DNA of 36,593 bases from Thiomonas sp. FB-6 (lineage in GTDB: Bacteria > Pseudomonadota > Gammaproteobacteria > Burkholderiales > Burkholderiaceae_C). The position numbers were made by a program, and so were the translations under genes. Positions 28,228 to 36,593 of the stretch are shown in pieces. Under the pieces are notes generated by a model, which ran no database searches, was not told where the DNA came from, and was given only the letters and a program-made list of their open reading frames with translations. The DNA is taken from contig NZ_KB898504.1 of assembly GCF_000377645.1 (NCBI RefSeq), positions 1 through 36,593 on the forward strand, read 5' to 3'. Position 1 is the stretch's first letter. Each line of letters begins with the position of its first letter.

Positions 28228-28789
28228 CGCCTCTTCCTCCACCCTGTGCATAGGGGTCGCCGATGCCCAGCCCGGCGAGGATCTCGCGTTCGGCCTGCTC
28301 CATGCGCAGGGCCTGCGCCTCGCGCAGGTGGTCCCAGCCGAGCGCGTGCAGCACGCCGTGCACCACCAGGTGAGCGTAGTGCGAGGCGAGGGTCTTGCCC
28401 TGCGCGGCCGCCTCTTCGGCGACCACGCTGTCGCACAGCACGATGTCGGCCATCGGCGGCCAGGACTGGTAGGCGAAGGTCAGCACGTTGGTGGCGTAGT
28501 CGCGGCGCCGGAATTCGCGGTTCAGCCGGCGGCCCTCGTCAGCCGCCACGAAGCGCAGGGTGATGCAGGCCGGCCCCTGGAGCTCCTGGGGCCCTTGCGG
28601 GGCTTGCCGCGCACGCCGGCTGTCGGGCCCGCGGCGCAGCGCCGCGCGTACCCAGCGCGCCAGCAGGTGGCGGGGCAGCTGCGCGCGATGCTCGCGGCTG
28701 GCGAATTGCACCGACAGCTCCAGCACGGGGGCAGGGGCGGGGCCTGGGGCGCCGCTGCCGCGGGAGGCCCGCTGGACGGCGGCGCTCAC
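28220..28789 (-). CDS. ybeY: Endoribonuclease YbeY
   Basis: 189 residues. Metal-dependent RNase involved in 16S rRNA 3' maturation and ribosome quality control. The signature HGVLHALGWDH (zinc ligands H144, H148, H154) is clear, preceded by YATNVLTFAY. An N-terminal extension of about 20 residues is poorly conserved. Start is a GTG at 28789 whose GTGA overlaps the phoH stop; this coupling and family length support it. It overlaps the lnt start by 8 bases. Confidence 0.94.
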   Translation of the reverse strand: MSAAVQRASRGSGAPGPAPAPVLELSVQFASREHRAQLPRHLLARWVRAALRRGPDSRRARQAPQGPQELQGPACITLRFVAADEGRRLNREFRRRDYATNVLTFAYQSWPPMADIVLCDSVVAEEAAAQGKTLASHYAHLVVHGVLHALGWDHLREAQALRMEQAEREILAGLGIGDPYAQGGGRGDA

Positions 28790-29781
28790 GGCGCGGCGCG
28801 CGCCCGGCGGGCGCGGGCGGGGGCGGAGCCCGCGGCGGCCTCGCCGGCCTGCGCGCGCTCGTAGGCCTCGACGATGCGTGCCACCAGCGGGTGACGCACC
28901 ACGTCGGTGCTGGTGAATTCGGTCAGGGCCACGCCTCGCACGCCCCGCAGGATCTGCGTGGCCTGCGACAGGCCGCTGGGCACGCCGCGGGGCAGGTCGA
29001 TCTGACTCAGATCGCCGGTGATCACCGCGCGCGAGCCGAAGCCGATGCGCGTGAGGAACATCTTCATCTGTTCCGCGGTGGTGTTCTGCGCCTCGTCCAG
29101 GATGATGAAGGCCTTGTTCAAGGTGCGCCCGCGCATGAAGGCCAGCGGCGCGATCTCGATGGTGCCGCGCTCGAACAGGCGCTGCGTGCTCTCGAAGCCG
29201 AGCAGGTCGTACAGCGCGTCGTACAGGGGGCGCAGGTAGGGGTCGATCTTCTGGGCCAGGTCCCCCGGCAGGAAGCCCAGGCGTTCGCCGGCCTCCACGG
29301 CCGGACGCGTGAGTACCAGCCGGTCCACCACGTTGCGTTCGAGCGCGTCCACCGCGCAGGCCACCGCGAGGAAGGTCTTGCCGGTGCCGGCCGGCCCCAG
29401 CCCGAAGCACAGGTCGTGGCCCAGGATGTTGCGGATGTATTCGCTCTGGCGCGTGGTGCGCCCGTGCAGGCCGGCGCGCCGGGTGTGCAGCACCGGCTCG
29501 CCGGGCTCCGCACCCAGCTTGGGTTCCTGGCCCTGGGCCGCCTGCGTGAGCTCGAGCTGGATGTCGTCCACGCTCAGCGGATCGCCGGCGCGCAGCCACA
29601 GCGCCTGCAGCAGCGCCTGCGCCGAGCGGGCGCGCGCGCCCTCGATGGAGAATTCGTGGTCCCGGTGGCGGATCGCCACGTCGAAGGCGATCTCGATCTG
29701 GCGCAGGTTTTCGTCCACCGGGCCGCAGAGGTGGCCGAGGCGGACGTTGTCGGGAGGAGCGAAGCGTTGTTTGACGATCAA
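28786..29781 (-). CDS. PhoH-like protein
   Basis: 331 residues. P-loop ATPase of the PhoH family, usually paired with ybeY and thought to act in RNA metabolism. Walker A is GPAGTGKT (129-136) and Walker B FIILDEAQN (D229, E230); the motif TRIGFGSRAVITGDLSQID follows. The N-terminal segment (FAPPDNVRLGHLCG) matches family members. The start is a TTG at 29781, the only start in frame that suits the family length; no ATG or GTG exists upstream. miaB is not upstream; a promoter-like pair is at 29852-29823. Confidence 0.93.
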   Translation of the reverse strand: MIVKQRFAPPDNVRLGHLCGPVDENLRQIEIAFDVAIRHRDHEFSIEGARARSAQALLQALWLRAGDPLSVDDIQLELTQAAQGQEPKLGAEPGEPVLHTRRAGLHGRTTRQSEYIRNILGHDLCFGLGPAGTGKTFLAVACAVDALERNVVDRLVLTRPAVEAGERLGFLPGDLAQKIDPYLRPLYDALYDLLGFESTQRLFERGTIEIAPLAFMRGRTLNKAFIILDEAQNTTAEQMKMFLTRIGFGSRAVITGDLSQIDLPRGVPSGLSQATQILRGVRGVALTEFTSTDVVRHPLVARIVEAYERAQAGEAAAGSAPARARRARAAP

Positions 29782-29822
29782 GATGGAGTGGGTGTGCGCA
29801 AAGCCGGCCGCGGAGCTGGATG

Positions 29823-29852
29823 CTGATACAGTTTTGGTGAATTGTGCGCCAA
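29823..29852 (-). promoter_or_regulatory. Possible promoter of the phoH-ybeY-lnt operon
   Basis: On the minus strand TTGGCG (29852-29847) and TATCAG (29828-29823) are 18 bases apart, with the -10 box 41 bases upstream of the TTG start. Assigned by eye. Confidence 0.4.
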
Positions 29853-30059
29853 GCCGGCTGCGCGCGGAGCCGGCCGAGTCGTATCACGGCGATTCCTTGC
29901 GGGGCCGCGGCGCGCCCCGCGGGCCCCTCGCGCCGGGGCTGGAGCGCCACGGTCCGCCTCGACCAACGCTTGGTTTCTTCGCCGAACGCGCGAATTGTGT
30001 AATCTAGGAACCATCTACCACCTCCAGATATTCAGTTATGTGTCTGGTCGGGCAACCCC
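29853..30059. other. Divergent intergenic region before the response regulator
   Basis: A GC-rich part with a 7-bp stem GCGGGGC / GCCCCGC (29899-29920) is followed by an unusually AT-rich stretch (about 29970-30050). TAATCT at 30000-30005 could be a -10 box but lacks a well-spaced -35. No gene is seen. Confidence 0.4.
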
Positions 30060-30782
30060 ATGTCTAGCAAGCCGCGCTGTACCCTGATCGTGGATCACCT
30101 GGCCGAGTCGCGCGTCACGATGGCGCGGCTGCTGGCGCAGGTGCAACCGTCGCTGCCGGTATGCGAAGCCGGAACCCTGGCACAGGCGGAGAGCCTGGTG
30201 CGCTCGCGCAGCGTCGAGCTGGCGCTGATCGACTTCACGCTGCCCGACGGCAGCGCGCTGGACGCCCTGCGTCTGCTGCATGCGGCGCAACCCGAGGCGC
30301 GCGCCGTCATCATCACGCTGTGGGACGACGACGAACACGTATTTCCCGCCTTGCAGGCCGGGGCCTTCGGCTATGTCCTGAAGAACCGCCCGGAGATCGA
30401 GCTGGTGGCGCAGTTGCGGCGCATCCGCGACGGCGAGCCGCCGCTGAGTTCCTCGGTGGCCCGGCGCATGCTGAAACATTTCGCGGCCTTCAGCGAGCAC
30501 TATCCCGAGCCCGCGGCCCCGGCGGCTCCGCCGCCGGGCCTGGTGCCGGTGCAGCCGCTGCGCCCGGGCATGGTGGAAGAGCCCGAGGTGGCGCTGACCG
30601 AGCGCGAGACCGAGGTGCTGCAGCGCGTGGGCAAGGGTTACACCCTGCCGGAAATCGCGCAGCAGCTGGCGCTGTCGCGCCATACCGTGGCCGACTACGT
30701 GAAACAGATCTACCGCAAGCTCGACATCTCCTCGCGCGCCGAAGCCGCGCTCGAGGCGGCCCGCCGCGGGCTGGTGCGCTGA
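30060..30782 (+). CDS. NarL/FixJ-type response regulator, orphan
   Basis: 240 residues. N-terminal receiver (about 5-120) with phosphoacceptor D58 (LALIDFTLPDG), switch T86 and K108 (GYVLKN); the usual acidic pair near the N-terminus is D12 followed by His, so one acidic residue is replaced. A Pro/Ala linker (about 150-170) leads to a LuxR-type helix-turn-helix (about 178-235; LTERETEVLQRVGKGYT and LSRHTVADYVKQIYRKL). No histidine kinase is encoded nearby. ATG at 30060; no clear ribosome-binding site. Confidence 0.88.
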   Translation: MSSKPRCTLIVDHLAESRVTMARLLAQVQPSLPVCEAGTLAQAESLVRSRSVELALIDFTLPDGSALDALRLLHAAQPEARAVIITLWDDDEHVFPALQAGAFGYVLKNRPEIELVAQLRRIRDGEPPLSSSVARRMLKHFAAFSEHYPEPAAPAAPPPGLVPVQPLRPGMVEEPEVALTERETEVLQRVGKGYTLPEIAQQLALSRHTVADYVKQIYRKLDISSRAEAALEAARRGLVR

Positions 30783-30802
30783 AGGCGCGCGCGAGGCCCG
30801 GC

Positions 30803-31090
30803 ATGGCGCACGGCGAGCCCACTCCCCAGCAGGGCGAAAGCCCCTGGGTGTTTCCCAGCGATTTCCCGCTCAAGATCATGGGGCGCAACGTCGACGGCTT
30901 CGCCGACGCCGTCGCCCAGGTCGTGCTGCGCCACGCGCCGGACTTCCAGCCGGCCACCATGGAGCTGCGCGCTTCCAGCGGCCGCAACTATCTCAGCTGC
31001 ACCTGCACCGTGCGCGCGGTCAGCCGTGAGCAGCTCGACGCGCTGTACCGGGAGCTCACCGCGCACCCTCTGGTGCGGGTCGTACTCTGA
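30803..31090 (+). CDS. DUF493 (YbeD-like) protein
   Basis: 95 residues. The sequence contains FPSDFPLKIMGRNVDGF and later SSGRNYLSCTCTVRAVSREQLDALYREL in two conserved pieces, matching the DUF493/YbeD family, a small alpha-beta protein resembling ACT/ferredoxin-like regulatory domains. In many proteobacteria it precedes lipB and lipA; here it follows a response regulator and is followed by the rRNA operon. ATG at 30803, 20 bases after the upstream stop, so co-transcription is likely. Confidence 0.9.
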   Translation: MAHGEPTPQQGESPWVFPSDFPLKIMGRNVDGFADAVAQVVLRHAPDFQPATMELRASSGRNYLSCTCTVRAVSREQLDALYRELTAHPLVRVVL

Positions 31091-31106
31091 GGGGCTTTGA
31101 GACCCC

Positions 31107-31135
31107 TTGACAGGGTCAGCCCTTGGCGGCACAAT
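31107..31135 (+). promoter_or_regulatory. rrn promoter P1
   Basis: TTGACA (31107-31112) and CACAAT (31130-31135), 17-base spacer. The -35 is a perfect match to consensus. It starts 17 bases after the DUF493 stop. Confidence 0.6.
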
Positions 31136-31235
31136 CTCGCCTCTTCGTCGCGCAGGCTTCAACGCGCGGCGGGTGCGGCAGGAAGGTCCGCCACACCCGG
31201 CGATGATGATTCGAAGTTCGAACGACATCGGGGTG

Positions 31236-31264
31236 TTGACGAATCGAAAATGCTGTGCAAGAAT
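31236..31264 (+). promoter_or_regulatory. rrn promoter P2
   Basis: TTGACG (31236-31241) and AAGAAT (31259-31264), 17-base spacer, about 165 bases before the 16S start. Tandem promoters are usual for rrn operons. Confidence 0.5.
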
Positions 31265-31436
31265 ATCGTTCTTCGCTGCTTCGCGCAGCACCGCTTCGAA
31301 AGAAGCTCGATCATTAACAAGAAGCAGCCGATAAGTGTGGGCGTTTGGCTTTTCGGGAATTCAAGAGAAAAGTTTGAACGCTCAACGCTAGAGTACGGAG
31401 AAATCCGTGATTCTTGATTGAGTGAACTGATGGATT

Positions 31437-32968
<1,532 letters not shown>

Positions 32969-33086
32969 TGGAAACTCTCGCAAGGGTCAAGCGCCCACGC
33001 TTATCGGCTAGGCAGCCTGTGTAGTCGTGCAAGGAAAACTTGCAAGGTTGACGTGTGGCCAGCTGGCCGCAGCCGAGGACGGTCCT

Positions 33087-33163
33087 GGGTCTGTAGCTCA
33101 GCTGGTTAGAGCACCGTCTTGATAAGGCGGGGGTCGTTGGTTCGAGCCCAACCAGACCCACCA
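33087..33163 (+). tRNA. ileT: tRNA-Ile (anticodon GAT)
   Basis: 77 bases including the encoded CCA end. The acceptor stem GGGTCTG pairs with CAGACCC, the D-loop has AGCTCAGCTGGTTAGAGC, the anticodon GAT is at 33121-33123 and the T arm reads GGTTCGAGCCC. Standard position in a 16S-23S spacer. Confidence 0.97.
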
Positions 33164-33190
33164 GGAGCGGGACGAGAGAGAGAACACGCT

Positions 33191-33266
33191 GGGGGTGTAG
33201 CTCAGCTGGGAGAGCACCTGCTTTGCAAGCAGGGGGTCATCGGTTCGATCCCGTTCACCTCCACCA
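33191..33266 (+). tRNA. alaT: tRNA-Ala (anticodon TGC)
   Basis: 76 bases including CCA. The acceptor stem contains the G3-U70 pair (GGGGGTG with CACCTCC), the identity element of alanine tRNA. Anticodon TGC at 33224-33226. Follows tRNA-Ile by 27 bases. Confidence 0.97.
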
Positions 33267-33364
33267 GTCACCTCGACGACACAAGAAGGCATGATCAAAG
33301 GCGAGCACACGCGTGGGAACACGCGGGATGTGTGCTGGCCCTTGATCGTGTAGACGATCGGCTG

Positions 33365-33376
33365 TGCTCTTTAACA
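33365..33376 (+). promoter_or_regulatory. boxA antitermination element before 23S
   Basis: TGCTCTTTAACA matches the consensus boxA bound by NusB/S10 in rRNA antitermination. It lies about 115 bases upstream of 23S. Confidence 0.8.
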
Positions 33377-33490
33377 ATTCGGAAGCTGACGACATGTTCT
33401 GATGAGGGACATGTTGTTGCGATTGCATCGAACTTCATCAACGAGAGCTTATGGCTTTGGTTGGGTCGGAAGGCCCAGGTCAAAGTTATA

Positions 33491-33498
<8 letters not shown>
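33377..33498 (+). other. 5' strand of the 23S processing stalk
   Basis: Segments 33377-33391, 33416-33431 and 33485-33498 are complementary to 36408-36422 (14 of 15), 36388-36403 (15 of 16) and 36363-36376 (14 of 14) downstream of 23S. They should form the long pre-rRNA stem cut by RNase III. Confidence 0.75.
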
Positions 33499-36362
<2,864 letters not shown>

Positions 36363-36370
<8 letters not shown>

Positions 36371-36422
36371 TATAACCTTGATCTGGCTCGATACAATCGC
36401 AACACAGCGTCAGCTCCCGAAT
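36363..36422 (+). other. 3' strand of the 23S processing stalk
   Basis: Reverse complement partner of the segments upstream of 23S, in the order expected for one continuous interrupted stem. The remaining 23S-5S spacer to 36480 holds nothing else recognised. Confidence 0.75.
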
Positions 36423-36480
36423 CCCGGTTGTAGGGATCCCCACGTGGCACAGACCACGAACCCTGCAACCCACCAGTTAC

Positions 36481-36593
36481 GCCTGATGACCATAGCGAGG
36501 TGGAACCACTCCTTCCCATCCCGAACAGGACCGTGAAACGCCTCAGCGCCGATGATAGTGCGCATTCGCGTGTGAAAGTAGGACATCGTCAGG
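36481..36593 (+). rRNA. rrf: 5S ribosomal RNA, 3' end cut at the window edge
   Basis: Starts GCCTGATGACCATAGCG and shows CCATCCCGAACAGG, the loop B/C region typical of 5S. The terminal stem GCCTGATGACC partner (CATCGTCAGG) is reached at the last base, so only a few 3' bases are missing. Confidence 0.93.

Larger units (their letters stand above)
31091..31436 (+). promoter_or_regulatory. rRNA operon promoter and leader region
   Basis: About 346 bases upstream of 16S with no gene. It holds two promoter-like pairs (separate entries), a boxA-like stretch near 31309-31319 (GATCATTAACA), and a conserved leader motif CCGATAAGTGTGGGCGTTTG of the type seen in Burkholderiales rrn operons. The base composition drops from GC-rich to near-balanced here. 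Confidence 0.7.

Overview
The window looks like about 36.6 kb of chromosome from a betaproteobacterium, probably of the order Burkholderiales. The evidence is very GC-rich coding sequence, the gene order lnt-glyQ-glyS-gmhB-plsC, a DUF3579 gene, an rRNA operon with tRNA-Ile(GAT) and tRNA-Ala(TGC) in its spacer, and a betaproteobacterial 16S sequence. The genus cannot be fixed by eye. Gene density is high, and most genes between 5.1 and 29.8 kb lie on the minus strand.

Left part (1-5.5 kb): the 3' part of gph, a secreted chalcone-isomerase-like protein on the opposite strand, trpE, a DMT-type permease, an ICMT-like membrane methyltransferase, a DUF3579 gene and an orphan HicB-type antitoxin beside a 15-bp perfect palindrome.

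Centre-left (5.6-15.7 kb): the most interesting block. Ten minus-strand cistrons could form one trans-envelope uptake system: TonB-dependent receptor, ExbB, ExbD, TonB, periplasmic binding protein, a two-piece ABC permease, ABC ATPase, an FTR1-like membrane protein with two ExxE motifs, and a 54-residue membrane protein too short for ordinary ORF calling. From exbD onward every junction overlaps, by ATGA, TTGA or TGATG or by a longer overlap in the permease. A strong hairpin separates receptor from exbB, and a terminator-like hairpin with a T7 tract separates exbB from exbD. Upstream sits an OmpR-type winged-helix regulator with a degenerate receiver domain, preceded by GTGAC repeats at 11-bp spacing. 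The FbpABC-like parts and FTR1-like motifs suggest iron or another metal as substrate; this is inference.

Centre (15.7-30 kb): housekeeping genes on the minus strand: yajC-secD-secF, a beta-propeller lipoprotein, a YgjP-like metallopeptidase, plsC, gmhB, glyS, glyQ, lnt, ybeY and phoH. Many gaps between these genes hold perfect GC-rich hairpins without a T tract.

Right part (30-36.6 kb): an orphan NarL-type response regulator and a DUF493 gene on the plus strand, then an rRNA operon (tandem promoters, 16S, tRNA-Ile, tRNA-Ala, 23S, 5S cut at the window edge). The sequences flanking 23S are complementary and can form the usual pre-rRNA processing stalk.
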